Assembly (NCBI GenBank): GCA_046295655.1
Contig: JBKBMT010000014.1
Coordinates: forward strand, 1 to 50,036
Reading direction: 5' to 3'
Length of the DNA stretch: 50,036 nucleotides
From: JBKBMT01 sp046295655
Lineage (GTDB): Bacteria > Pseudomonadota > Alphaproteobacteria > Rhodobacterales > Rhodobacteraceae
Both the position numbers and the translations under genes were made by a program. Numbering within the stretch: the first letter of the stretch is position 1; each line of letters begins with the position of its first letter. The notes beneath the pieces were generated by a model, which ran no database searches, had not been told where the DNA came from, and saw only the letters and a program-made list of their open reading frames with translations. Shown piece after piece: positions 33,482-42,192 of this stretch.

Positions 33482-34156
33482 TCAGCCGCCCTCGGCCAGC
33501 ACCCTGCGGGCCAGTTCGCGTGTCAGCGGCCTGCGTTCGGCGAGCGCCCTGGCGTCCATCGCGGCGACAAGATCGCGCGCTTCGGCCAGGCTGCGGGTCA
33601 TCCGGGCACACAGGAACCGGATCGCCGAGGGTGTCACGCGCACCTGACGGTCAGCGAACAGCTTCACAAGCACCGCGCCCAGCAGCGCATCATCCGGCGG
33701 GTCGAGCCGGGCGACGGGTGCCGCCTGCACCCGGCTGGCGAGGTCGGGCAGGGACAGCCCCCAGTCCCGGCCCACCGTCCGCGCGGTCAGAAGCAGCGGG
33801 CGCCGCGCCTCGGCCAGGAGGTTGTGCAGATGAAACAGCGCCGCCTCCCGCGCGGGATGCCCCGCAACCCGGTCGGCATCCTCGACCGCGACCGCCGGCG
33901 CCTCGGCGAGAGCCACGAGATCCGCATCCGCGAGCATCGCGCCGCAAACCACGGCCGCACCGGTCTCGGCCGCCCAGACCGCTGTCAGATGCGACTTGCC
34001 CGACCCTTCGGCACCGACAAGAACCAGCTTGCCCTGCGGCCATCCGCGCCAGCCATCGACAGCCGCGACCGCGACAGCATTCGAGGGCGAGATCATGAAA
34101 TCGGTGCGCCCCAGCGCGGCGCGGACCGGCAGGTCGAGGATCAGCTGCCCGCTCAC
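33482..34156 (-). CDS. hda: Hda-type regulatory inactivator of DnaA
   Basis: A 224-aa AAA+ protein related to DnaA domain III. The N-terminus has a beta-clamp-binding motif QLILDLP (residues 3-9). The DnaA-like MISPSNAVAVAAVDGWRGWP (near 20-39) leads to the P-loop GAEGSGKSHL near residues 48-57. The Walker B region (VAVEDAD) and the sensor 2 area (ARMTRSLAEARDLVAAMD) follow. With the sliding clamp it should stimulate ATP hydrolysis by DnaA after initiation. The GTG start overlaps the stop of the upstream permease gene (GTGA), so translation is coupled. Confidence 0.85.
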   Translation of the reverse strand: MSGQLILDLPVRAALGRTDFMISPSNAVAVAAVDGWRGWPQGKLVLVGAEGSGKSHLTAVWAAETGAAVVCGAMLADADLVALAEAPAVAVEDADRVAGHPAREAALFHLHNLLAEARRPLLLTARTVGRDWGLSLPDLASRVQAAPVARLDPPDDALLGAVLVKLFADRQVRVTPSAIRFLCARMTRSLAEARDLVAAMDARALAERRPLTRELARRVLAEGG

Positions 34157-35226
34157 GGGGCGCCGTCGTCGCGGCCCGAGACGCCCCGATACAGCAGGCT
34201 GCCCGCGTATTGCCGCACCCCGAAGCGCGCCAGTACGCCGATCGCCGCAGCCACCGGCACCGCGACCAGAAGCCCGACGAAGCCGAAAAGCGCGCCGAAC
34301 ACCGACAAGGCGAACAGGAGCCACACCGGATGCAGCCCGACCGAGCTTCCGACCATGCGCGGCACCAGGATGTTCCCCTCCAGGATCTGCCCGATGACGA
34401 AGATCGCCACGACAGCGCCGATCGGCCCCCAGTCGCCCCAGAACTGGAACAGCGCCAGCCCGATCGACAGGGCCCCGCCAATGATCGCGCCGAGGTAGGG
34501 AATGAAAGAGATCAGACCCGCCGTAACCCCGACGACCAATCCGAACTGAAGGCCGACGATCCCCAGTGCCGTCGCATAATAAGCAGCGAGGATCAGGCAG
34601 ACGGTCATCTGACCGCGCACGAACCCTGCCAGCACCCGGTCGACCTCGGCCGCGAGCTGCCGGATGGTCGGGGCGTGATCCCGCGGCAGAAGCGCATCCA
34701 CATGGGCCACCATCCGGTCCCAGTCGAGCAGGAGGTAGAAGGAGACTACCGGGACGATCAGCAGGAACACGATGAAGTTGACCACCCCGAGGGCCGAACT
34801 GAGCAATCCGTTGACCAGTTCCAGCCCCCGCGCGCGCAACATGTCGCCAAGTCCGGCCAGCGTCTGCCGCAACTGGCTGTCCGGCTCGATCAGGTCGGGG
34901 AAGCGGCCGGTGAGGAAGGTGTGCAGCTGGCGCAGCATGTCCGGCGCCGACTCGGCCAGCGCGACGCCCTGCCGGATCAGCGCGGGCACCACGAGCAGGA
35001 AGGCAACCGCAACGACCACGAGGACGACGAGACCGATAAGGCCCGTGGCTGCCGCGCGGCCGAGTCCCAGCCGCTGCAACCGATCCGCCACCGGGTCGAG
35101 GAAATAGGCGACGGCCCCGCCGACCACGAAGGGCAGCAGGATATTGCCCAGCGACCAGAGCACGACAAGGAACACCACCGCAGCGATGCCCCAGTACTTC
35201 AGCTGATCCCGAACGGGCAGGGCCAC
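34153..35226 (-). CDS. AI-2E family transporter (PerM-like)
   Basis: A 357-aa inner-membrane protein of the AI-2E exporter superfamily with about seven or eight helices, including YWGIAAVVFLVVLWSLGNIL near the start and a later VAYFLDPVADRLQRLGLGR. The central LLLDWDRMVAHVDALLPRDH and C-terminal FIPYLGAIIGGALSIGLAL are family hallmarks. Despite the family name, the substrate in alphaproteobacteria is mostly unknown. It is the first gene of the hda-ppk-ppx run. Confidence 0.85.
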   Translation of the reverse strand: MALPVRDQLKYWGIAAVVFLVVLWSLGNILLPFVVGGAVAYFLDPVADRLQRLGLGRAAATGLIGLVVLVVVAVAFLLVVPALIRQGVALAESAPDMLRQLHTFLTGRFPDLIEPDSQLRQTLAGLGDMLRARGLELVNGLLSSALGVVNFIVFLLIVPVVSFYLLLDWDRMVAHVDALLPRDHAPTIRQLAAEVDRVLAGFVRGQMTVCLILAAYYATALGIVGLQFGLVVGVTAGLISFIPYLGAIIGGALSIGLALFQFWGDWGPIGAVVAIFVIGQILEGNILVPRMVGSSVGLHPVWLLFALSVFGALFGFVGLLVAVPVAAAIGVLARFGVRQYAGSLLYRGVSGRDDGAP

Positions 35227-35355
35227 GGCAGTCTCTCCTTGCCGGGACGATTGCCCAAGCGCCTTCCGGTTTCAAGTGCACTGCGAACGCGTCATCGGGG
35301 ACATGCAGGCTGATCCACGCCACAGTTTCCACGATCTTCCGCCCGGATCGCCGGC

Positions 35356-35396
35356 TAACCAGCGGTTATCGAAGTGCGAGTGAGGCTACGTTATCG
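35356..35396 (+). promoter_or_regulatory. Palindrome and direct repeat ahead of the Hint gene
   Basis: TAACC-AGC-GGTTA (35356-35368) is a short perfect inverted repeat. GTTATCG occurs at 35365-35371 and again at 35390-35396. They lie 38-78 nt before the ATG at 35434, where an operator or upstream activator site would be expected. The TAACC half resembles part of a CtrA site, but the match is partial. Confidence 0.35.
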
Positions 35397-35433
35397 GACC
35401 GAACCGACCGTCACACCCATCCGGGGAACCCGC

Positions 35434-36493
35434 ATGTCAACCTATTTCGCCCGCTTCGACAGCCCGAGCGCGAACAACGCCGCGATCAACCTGACCGGGG
35501 CGCCGCGGCCATCGAGATCGGCTTCGTGGCGCTGACCCCCGGCGGCGACCCGGGCGACCAGCTTCTCGAACAGTCCCCCGGCGGGGGGGGGGCAACCCGG
35601 ACACGCAGATCATGATCGGCGGTGTGCTCTAGAGCTTGCGGCTGGATTTCGTCGGCTATCTGCCCAGGGTGAACAACCAGGGTGCCGGGCAGGTGCCGGT
35701 CCAGTTCCGTGGCGATCTGATGGCGCGGATCACGGTTTTCGACTATCCGTCTGCAGGTCGGACACGGCACCTGGTCTTCCTGCCGGAACGCGAGGCGACG
35801 GCGGCCGAGATGAACGCCTTCGGCAACGGCCGGATCGACGTCCAGCAGGTCAATTCCCAGCCGCCCCCCCTGCCGGTCTGCTTTGCTGCCGGGACACGGC
35901 TGCTGACGCCGGCTGGCGAAGTGCCGGTCGAGGATATCCGGCCGGGCGATCTGCTTGTCACGCTCGACGAAGGCCCGCAGCCGGTCCTCTGGGCATCGCG
36001 GTCCAGTCACAGCTGGCCCGCCATGCCGGAAGCCGCAAAACCCGTGGTCATCCCGGCCGGCGCCTTGGCACAGGGCTGCCCGGCGCGGGACCTGATCGTC
36101 TCGCCGCAGCATCGCATTCTGGTCGGACAGCCAGAGATCCTTGTCCCGGCGCTCGCGCTGATCGGTCGGGGGGGCATCCGGCGGATGCATGGCAAGCGCA
36201 CGGTCGACTACCACCATGTGCTTCTGCCGCGCCATTCGATCGTCCTTGCCGACCAGGCCCCGGCCGAAAGCCTTTACCCCGGCCGCGTCGCGCTGCGCCA
36301 GCTTGGGCCGAAACGGGCGGCCCAGATCCGGCGCCTGTTCCCGGCCTTGCGGCGCGATCCGGATACTGGCTACGGCCCCCATGCGAGGCCGGTACTGCGT
36401 CCGGCCGAGGCACGCCGCGTCCTTGCAGGACCACCTCGCAGTGACCGGTCCCGCGAACCGATGCGACCGCCGGCGCCGGCACTGGCCGAGTGA
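35434..36493 (+). pseudogene. Broken Hint-domain protein gene
   Basis: The gene starts MSTYFARFDSPSANNAAINL in the frame of ATG 35434, then a one-base loss near the G4 run at 35497-35500 shifts it. The next segment (AAIEIGFVALTPGGDPGDQL) ends at a G10 run that is one G short, causing a second -1 shift. A third lesion is an in-frame TAG at 35630. After it the frame is open to 36493 and holds a good Hint domain: Cys in PVCFAAGTRLLTP, VPVEDIRPGDLLVTLD, LIVSPQHRILV, and VDYHHVLLPRHSIVLAD. Hint domains self-process, and such proteins are frequent in Rhodobacterales. Either a pseudogene or sequencing error at G runs; the TAG favours a real pseudogene. Confidence 0.8.
35583..35592 (+). repeat. G10 tract in the Hint gene
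   Basis: Ten G in a row inside a Gly-coding stretch. Eleven would restore the reading frame from the upstream segment into the downstream one. A slippery run at exactly the frameshift site could be a phase-variation switch or a base-calling error. Confidence 0.8.
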
Positions 36494-36567
36494 CCGGCGC
36501 GCCGCTCCTTGCCTGACCACGACCTTGCGGATAGGACAACGCGGACCCGAACCGAAAGGCCCGCACC

Positions 36568-37905
36568 ATGCGCCTGACCCGCTATTTCCTGCCCGTCCTC
36601 AAGGAAAACCCCGCCGAAGCGCAGATCGTCTCGCACCGCTACATGCTGCGCGCCGGCATGATCAAGCAGCAGGCGGCGGGCATCTATTCCTGGCTGCCGC
36701 TGGGGTATCGCGTGCTGCGCCGGATCGAGCAGATCGTGCACGAGGAACAGCAGCGCGCCGGGCACATCCCGCTTCTGATGCCGACACTGCAACCGGCCGA
36801 TCTGTGGCGGGAATCCGGGCGCTACGACGACTACGGGCAGGAGATGCTGCGGATCCAGGACCGGCACAAGCGCGACCTTCTCTACGGGCCGACCAACGAG
36901 GAGATGATCACCGACATCTTCCGCAGCCATGTGTCGAGCTACAAGGACCTGCCGCTGACGCTCTATCACATCCAGTGGAAGTTCCGCGACGAGATCCGCC
37001 CGCGTTTCGGCGTGATGCGCGGCCGCGAATTCCTGATGAAGGACGGCTACAACTTCGACATCGACAAGGATGCCGCCATCCACGCCTACAATCGCCACAT
37101 GGTCAGCTACCTGCGGACCTACGAGCGGATGGGCCTGACCGCGATCCCGATGCGCGCCGCCTCGGGGCCGATCGGCGGGGACAACACCCACGAGTTCCTC
37201 GTGCTCGCCTCGACCGGCGAGTCGGAGGTGTTCTATGACGACGCGGTGACGGCGCTGAAGCTGGGCGAGCGGCAGATCGACTATGACGACCGCGACCAGG
37301 TCGCGGCGGTCTGCGCCGAGTTCACCTCGCTCTACGCCCGCACCGACGAGACCCACGACGAGGACGCCTTCGCCCGGGTTCCCGAGGCGCGGCGCAAGGC
37401 GGGCCGGGGCATCGAGGTGGGGCAGATCTTCTATTTCTCGACCAAGTATTCCGAACCGATGGGCGCGCTGGTCACCAACGACCGGGGCGAGCGCGTGCCG
37501 GTTCACATGGGCTCGCACGGGATCGGCGTGTCGCGCCTGCTGGGGGCGATCATCGAGGCCAGCCACGACGACCGGGGGATCATCTGGCCCGAGGGCGTCA
37601 CGCCCTTCCCCGTGGGGATCGTGAACCTGAAGCAGGGTGACCAGACCACCGACGGCGCCTGCGAGGCGCTGTGCAATGCGCTGGAGGCGAAGGGGCTGGA
37701 GCCACTGTACGACGACCGCGACGAACGCGCGGGGGCGAAATTCGCCACCATGGATCTGATCGGCCTGCCCTGGCGCATCACTGTCGGCCCGCGGGGGATC
37801 GCGACCAACAAGGTGGAACTCGCCTGCCGCCGAACCGGCGACAGCGAGGAGATGAGCCCCGAGGCCGCGGTGGACCGCGTGGCGCGGATCTACGGCAAGG
37901 TCTGA
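36568..37905 (+). CDS. proS: Prolyl-tRNA synthetase (short alphaproteobacterial form)
   Basis: A 445-aa class II synthetase that charges tRNA-Pro. Motif 1 region: GMIKQQAAGIYSWLPLGYRV near residue 31. Motif 2: FRDEIRPRFGVMRGREFLMKD near 141-161. Motif 3: GSHGIGVSRLLGAIIE near 312. The anticodon-binding domain follows. E. coli ProRS has about 570 residues with an INS editing domain between motifs 2 and 3; here that insertion is essentially absent. Known alphaproteobacterial enzymes of this form rely on a free-standing ProXp-ala (YbaK-like) protein to clear Ala-tRNA-Pro. None is in this window. Confidence 0.96.
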   Translation: MRLTRYFLPVLKENPAEAQIVSHRYMLRAGMIKQQAAGIYSWLPLGYRVLRRIEQIVHEEQQRAGHIPLLMPTLQPADLWRESGRYDDYGQEMLRIQDRHKRDLLYGPTNEEMITDIFRSHVSSYKDLPLTLYHIQWKFRDEIRPRFGVMRGREFLMKDGYNFDIDKDAAIHAYNRHMVSYLRTYERMGLTAIPMRAASGPIGGDNTHEFLVLASTGESEVFYDDAVTALKLGERQIDYDDRDQVAAVCAEFTSLYARTDETHDEDAFARVPEARRKAGRGIEVGQIFYFSTKYSEPMGALVTNDRGERVPVHMGSHGIGVSRLLGAIIEASHDDRGIIWPEGVTPFPVGIVNLKQGDQTTDGACEALCNALEAKGLEPLYDDRDERAGAKFATMDLIGLPWRITVGPRGIATNKVELACRRTGDSEEMSPEAAVDRVARIYGKV

Positions 37906-37938
37906 CGCCCCGACACGGGCATCAGACCGTCGCCGGGA

Positions 37939-38676
37939 TCACTTCCTGCGGCGTCTCAGCGCCGCAAGGCCGCCAAGTGCGCCAATCAGCAGGAGCCCGC
38001 CGGCAGGCAGCGGAATGGCCGAAGGCGGCGGGGGCGGTGGGGGCGCTGTGGGAAGCCCCGCGATCCCCACGGTGAACCCGTGCCAGTTCTCGGTGCCCGT
38101 GGTGAAAACGAAGCTGTCCAGCGCCGCCGCGGCATAAAGCGTGCCGTGCGCCTCGCCCGAGCTGGTGAACGACATGCCCGACGGATCCAGCGTCAGCGTC
38201 CCGCTACCCCAGAAGCCCGCGCTGTCAACGCCGGCGCCGTCGATGTTCTTGCCCGTCTCGCTGAGCTTCACCATCGGGGTCGAGAAGGTGCCGGCGTTCG
38301 CGTTCAGACTGACATACGAGAAATACAGCCCCTGGATCATGCGCGAGAAGGTCAGGGTGCGCGTGCCGCCTGCGGCAAGGGCGATGATGTCGGTGCCCGT
38401 CGGGGGGTTGACGTTCCCGACCGGCCCCGTGCTGGTATAGGGCGAACTGTCGGTCCGCGGGGTCCAGTAGTCTGTCCCGCCACCAGTCTGCACGAAGAAG
38501 TTGTTGACGCTGTTCGAGAAGCTGACGTTGATCGTCTCGGACCCGACGGTGATGACGCCCGTGGCGCTGTTGGGGGTCGAACTTTGCCAGTCCACCCAGG
38601 CCACGGTGACCGCGTGAACTGGCGATACGACAAGCGCAGCAACAGGAAACGCGATCGCACAGAGGAAATTGCGCAT
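37939..38676 (-). CDS. VPLPA-CTERM sorting domain protein
   Basis: A 245-aa secreted protein. The signal peptide is MRNFLCAIAFPVAALVVSPVHA. The mature part is rich in Thr, Ser and Gly with beta-strand character. After a run of seven prolines comes the sorting signal AIPLPAGGLLLIGALGG, ending with an Arg-rich tail RRRRK: a VPLPA-CTERM (PEP-CTERM variant) recognised by an exosortase. It is predicted to be processed at the membrane and released with exopolysaccharide or to the surface. No exosortase gene is in the window. Its promoter carries an inverted repeat (38725-38748). Confidence 0.85.
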   Translation of the reverse strand: MRNFLCAIAFPVAALVVSPVHAVTVAWVDWQSSTPNSATGVITVGSETINVSFSNSVNNFFVQTGGGTDYWTPRTDSSPYTSTGPVGNVNPPTGTDIIALAAGGTRTLTFSRMIQGLYFSYVSLNANAGTFSTPMVKLSETGKNIDGAGVDSAGFWGSGTLTLDPSGMSFTSSGEAHGTLYAAAALDSFVFTTGTENWHGFTVGIAGLPTAPPPPPPPSAIPLPAGGLLLIGALGGLAALRRRRK

Positions 38677-38713
38677 CGGAACTTCCTTTCAATCTTGTCC
38701 TGCAAGAAGCAAC

Positions 38714-38748
38714 AATATGCCACGCTTGGGTCAAATCCTCAACCCAAG
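38714..38748 (-). promoter_or_regulatory. Promoter overlapped by an inverted repeat
   Basis: On the minus strand, TTGAGG (38742-38737), a 17-nt spacer and CATATT (38719-38714) form a plausible promoter for the VPLPA-CTERM gene. An inverted repeat, CTTGGGT-N10-ACCCAAG (38725-38748), covers the -35 box and part of the spacer, which is typical for a repressor operator. The region is A/T-richer than its surroundings. Confidence 0.55.
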
Positions 38749-38824
38749 ACGTCCAACGTCGGTGCCGGCAACTTCGCGCCGGGCCGGGCTTGACCCCGCG
38801 CCTGTTCCCCCGCAGAAGCGCGGC

Positions 38825-40108
38825 ATGAGCCGCACCGCCCCCTTCGCCCCCTATGAATGGATGATCGCCTGGCGCTATCTGCGCGCGCGCAAGGCCGAGG
38901 GCGGCGTCTCGCTGATGACCTGGATCAGCCTGCTGGGCATCACGCTTGCTGTCTTCGCGCTGATTGCCACACTGGCGGTCCGGGCCGGCTTCCGCACCGA
39001 ATTCGTGGACACGATCCTGGGCGCCAATGCCCATGTCACGGTCTATTCCGCCGCCCGGCCGACCGAGACCGGCGCACTGGACCGCACGATCCCCGACTAC
39101 GCTGCCATGGCCGAGCGCATCGCGGCGATCCCGGGCGTGACGCGGGCGGCGCCCCTGGTGCGCGGTCAGGTCATGGCAACGGCACAGGGCCGTCACGCGG
39201 GGGCCGAGGTCTATGGGATCAGCCCCGAAAACCTGCTGACCATCCCGCGCGTGGCCGGCAGCGACGAGGCGCAGGGCGACATCGGCCGGTTTGCCGAGGG
39301 TATCGCAATCGGCTCTGGTATCGCGCGCGAGCTCGGGGTCGGCGTCGGCGACCGCATCCGCCTGATTTCCCCCGACGGGGTCCGCACCGCCTTTGGCACC
39401 AGTCCGCGGGTCAATGCCTACGAGGTCGTCTACATCTTCACCGCGGGGCGATGGGATATCGACCGCACCCGCATCTACATGCCCTTCGACGAGGCGCAGA
39501 GCTATTTCAACCGCGAGGGCGCGGCGGACGAGATCGAGGTGATGGTGGCCAACCCCGAGCGTGTGGACGACCTGGCTCCGGCCCTGTTCGCGGCGGCGGG
39601 CGACAGCGGCCTGCTGTGGACCTGGCGCGACAGTTCCGGCTCGTTCCTGCGGGCGCTCGAGGTCGAGGACAACGTGATGTTCGTGATCCTGTCGGTGCTG
39701 GTGCTGATCGCGGCGATGAACATCGTCTCGGGCCTGATCATGCTGGTGAAGAACAAGGGCCGAGACATCGGCATCCTGCGCACCATGGGGCTGACCGAGG
39801 GTGCGGTGCTGCGGGTCTTCTTCATCTGCGGCGCGGCGACGGGCCTTGCCGGGACGGCGGCGGGTGTGGTGCTTGGCTGCCTGTTCGCGCTGAACATCGA
39901 CACGGTGTTCTCGGCCGTGAACTGGGTCGCCGGCGGTGGCGTCTGGGATCCGTCGATCCGGGGTATCTACCAGTTGCCGGCCGAGCTGCGGCTGCAGGAC
40001 GTGCTGCGCGCGGTGGCGCTGTCGCTCGGTCTGTCCTTTGCCGTGACCTTCTTTCCGGCCCGCCGCGCGGCCCGGATGAACCCGGTCGAGGCGCTGCGCT
40101 ATGAATGA
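38825..40108 (+). CDS. lolC: Lipoprotein-releasing ABC transporter permease
   Basis: A 427-aa LolC/LolE-type permease that releases outer-membrane lipoproteins from the inner membrane to LolA. FEWMIAWRYLRA-like opening (YEWMIAWRYLRARKAEGG near residues 10-27), a first helix SLLGITLAVFALIATLAV, a large periplasmic domain, then the FtsX domain with three helices (FVILSVLVLIAAMNIVSGLI, FICGAATGLAGTAAGVVLG and a C-terminal one). ILRTMGLTEGAVLRVF is the LolD-contacting loop. The ATG at 38825 was chosen; an upstream frame adds non-conserved residues. It overlaps lolD by 8 nt. Only one permease gene is seen, so it probably acts as a homodimer. Confidence 0.92.
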   Translation: MSRTAPFAPYEWMIAWRYLRARKAEGGVSLMTWISLLGITLAVFALIATLAVRAGFRTEFVDTILGANAHVTVYSAARPTETGALDRTIPDYAAMAERIAAIPGVTRAAPLVRGQVMATAQGRHAGAEVYGISPENLLTIPRVAGSDEAQGDIGRFAEGIAIGSGIARELGVGVGDRIRLISPDGVRTAFGTSPRVNAYEVVYIFTAGRWDIDRTRIYMPFDEAQSYFNREGAADEIEVMVANPERVDDLAPALFAAAGDSGLLWTWRDSSGSFLRALEVEDNVMFVILSVLVLIAAMNIVSGLIMLVKNKGRDIGILRTMGLTEGAVLRVFFICGAATGLAGTAAGVVLGCLFALNIDTVFSAVNWVAGGGVWDPSIRGIYQLPAELRLQDVLRAVALSLGLSFAVTFFPARRAARMNPVEALRYE

Positions 40109-40778
40109 CCCGGTCCTGCGGCTCGAGGGCATCGCCAAGACCTACAACCCCGGCCGCCCCGGCGAGGTGCAGGTGCTGCGCGGCGCCTCGCTGACACTCG
40201 CACGGGGCGAGGTCGTGGCCCTTGTCGCGCCCTCGGGTGCGGGCAAGTCGACGCTTCTGCACATCGCGGGGCTGCTCGACACCGCCGATGCCGGCCAGGT
40301 GGTGCTGGCCGGCCGCGACATGACCCGCGCCGGCGACCGGGCGCGGACCGAGGCGCGCCGTGCGGATGTCGGCTTCATCTATCAGTTCCATCATCTCCTG
40401 CCCGAGTTCACGGCGCAGGAAAACGTGATGCTGCCGCAGCTGGCGAATGGTGTGTCCACTGCGGATGCCGCAAGACGGGCGCGATCGCTGCTCGATCGTG
40501 TGGGCGTCGGGCCGCGGGCCGGCCATCGACCCGCCGCACTGTCGGGCGGCGAACAGCAGCGGGTGGCGTTCTGTCGCGCGCTTGCCAATGCACCGAAGCT
40601 GCTGCTGGCGGACGAGCCGACCGGCAACCTCGACCCCGCGACCTCGGAGCAGGTGTTCGGCACGCTGATGGATCTGGTGCGCGACACCGGCCTTTCGGCA
40701 CTGATCGCCACCCACAACCTCGATCTCGCGGCCCGGATGGACCGAGTACTTCGGCTGGATCAGGGCCGGATCGCCTGA
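40101..40778 (+). CDS. lolD: Lipoprotein-releasing ABC transporter ATPase
   Basis: A 225-aa ATPase of the LolCDE complex. Walker A is GAGKSTLL near residues 45-52, the Q-loop/LolD motif IYQFHHLLPEFTAQENVMLP near 91, the signature LSGGEQQRVAFCRAL near 145, and Walker B LLLADEPTGNLD. It drives lipoprotein release by the adjacent permease, and the several small lipoproteins in this window would be among its clients. Confidence 0.93.
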   Translation: MNDPVLRLEGIAKTYNPGRPGEVQVLRGASLTLARGEVVALVAPSGAGKSTLLHIAGLLDTADAGQVVLAGRDMTRAGDRARTEARRADVGFIYQFHHLLPEFTAQENVMLPQLANGVSTADAARRARSLLDRVGVGPRAGHRPAALSGGEQQRVAFCRALANAPKLLLADEPTGNLDPATSEQVFGTLMDLVRDTGLSALIATHNLDLAARMDRVLRLDQGRIA

Positions 40779-40806
40779 AGCCGGCCGGCGCGGCGCCGCT
40801 CGCCAG

Positions 40807-41148
40807 TCAGAGGTCGATCTCGCCCAGCGGCTCGTCGGGGACAAGCGGAACCTTGCGACGCAGGATGATGTCACCGTTCGGCAGCATCTCGGGGGCGTGG
40901 TAGTTGCGGATATCCCCGATCATGCGCGCGAGGTCGCGCATTGCGGGTTCCAGCTCGGCCAGCGCCGATCCCATCTCGCGCATCGTGGGTTCGATCTCGG
41001 CCAGCAATCCGCGCAGCAGGAGCCGCGCGCCTTGTTCCAGCAGATCGGCGCCCTGCTCGATCTCGCCGGGTGCATCGGGCGCAGGCCCTTCCGCCGCAAC
41101 CGGCGCCGCGAGGCAGCAGGACAGGATCAGGACAGCCAGCCTTGACAT
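40807..41148 (-). CDS. Small periplasmic protein (113 aa)
   Basis: A 113-aa protein with a signal peptide MSRLAVLILSCCLAAPVAA cut before EGPAPDAPG. The mature part is helical and acidic (LLEQGARLLLRGLLAEIEPT, MREMGSALAELEPAMRDLAR), with near-duplicate phrases EIEPTMREM and ELEPAMRDL. The end is YHAPEMLPNGDIILRRKVPL. I do not recognise the family. Helical repeats suggest a coiled-coil periplasmic protein. It is convergent with lolD (28 nt between stops). Confidence 0.65.
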   Translation of the reverse strand: MSRLAVLILSCCLAAPVAAEGPAPDAPGEIEQGADLLEQGARLLLRGLLAEIEPTMREMGSALAELEPAMRDLARMIGDIRNYHAPEMLPNGDIILRRKVPLVPDEPLGEIDL

Positions 41149-41178
41149 GTTACGATCATAACCCGGATCGCCCGAGGC

Positions 41179-42189
41179 TCACAGCACCAGATCGATCGTC
41201 ACGGGGAAATGATCCGAAGCATTGAGCAGCGCCTCGCGCAGTTCAAGCACGCGCCAGCATTCCGGGTCGTCGAACGGATGCCAGATGCGCCAGCGCGGAC
41301 AGCCGGCCGCGATGTCCGGCGAGACGAGAACATAGTCCAGAAGCGCCGGGAAATACCGGCCTTCCGGCGCGATCCAGAAGCGTGCCGTGGTCGGGATGAT
41401 CCCGAACGGGCGGCGCAGCGCTGCGCGTGCGTTCGGATCGGTCAGGCGAAGTTCCGGCGGACCCTCCAGCCCCATCACGATCTCCACGCCCGAACGGCCG
41501 AAAAGGTGCTCGTACTCGTCCAGGCCAGGACCGTCGTTCAGGTCGCCCAGCACGATCAGCGGACGCCCTTCGCGCAGGATCCCCTCGACCCGCCGGCGCA
41601 GCCAGTGGCATTGCGCCAGTTGCTTGCGACGGTTCTCGATCCCGATCCGCAGCATCTCGTCGGGGGTGCGGGCGCCGTGCGGGGCCTTCGACTTGGCGTG
41701 CACGCCGATCATGCGGAAAGGTGTGCCCGAGGCCGGCACGATTTCGAGTTCCAGCGGCGGTCGGGCGAAATGCACCGCCTCGGGGATCCCGTCCAGGTCG
41801 AGGTCGAGCTCGAAGGCATTGTCGAACCGCGGCGCTCCGGGATGCACCTGAGGGTCGTGCCGGGGGGTCAGGCGGTCCGGGTCCCACAACAGCGCGATCT
41901 CCTGCTCGGTCGCGCTCGGGAAGCCGATCATCGCACGCCGCTGGCGCAGGTTGCAGGCCTCGGCAAAGGTCTCGAGTGCGCGGACCGTGCTGCGCCGGCG
42001 CCCCTCGTCCGGGGCCTCGACGATCACCACCGCATCGGGATCGACTGCCGCGAGCACGATGCCGATTGCCGCCAGCTGGTCGCGACGGCTGACCCCGTGC
42101 CGGGCGGATGGCGCATCGTCTTCCAGCAACCGGCCGTCGTCGTCGAACAGCGCGTTGAACCATTCGACGTTCCAGGTCGCGATCCGCAT
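41179..42189 (-). CDS. Endonuclease/exonuclease/phosphatase (EEP) family protein
   Basis: A 336-aa metal-dependent hydrolase. The N-terminus MRIATWNVEWFN supplies the first Asn motif; IVEAPDEG near residue 57 holds the metal-binding Glu; VIGVHAKSKAPHG-like HAKSKAPHG near 170 and VLGDLNDGPGLDEYE near 217 hold the catalytic Asp/Asn; and NASDHFPVTIDL at the end supplies the His. No signal peptide is seen. Substrates in this family range from nucleic acids to phospholipids, and I cannot choose among them. It lies 3 nt downstream of the DnaJ/TerB gene. Confidence 0.82.
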   Translation of the reverse strand: MRIATWNVEWFNALFDDDGRLLEDDAPSARHGVSRRDQLAAIGIVLAAVDPDAVVIVEAPDEGRRRSTVRALETFAEACNLRQRRAMIGFPSATEQEIALLWDPDRLTPRHDPQVHPGAPRFDNAFELDLDLDGIPEAVHFARPPLELEIVPASGTPFRMIGVHAKSKAPHGARTPDEMLRIGIENRRKQLAQCHWLRRRVEGILREGRPLIVLGDLNDGPGLDEYEHLFGRSGVEIVMGLEGPPELRLTDPNARAALRRPFGIIPTTARFWIAPEGRYFPALLDYVLVSPDIAAGCPRWRIWHPFDDPECWRVLELREALLNASDHFPVTIDLVL

Positions 42190-42192
42190 GGG

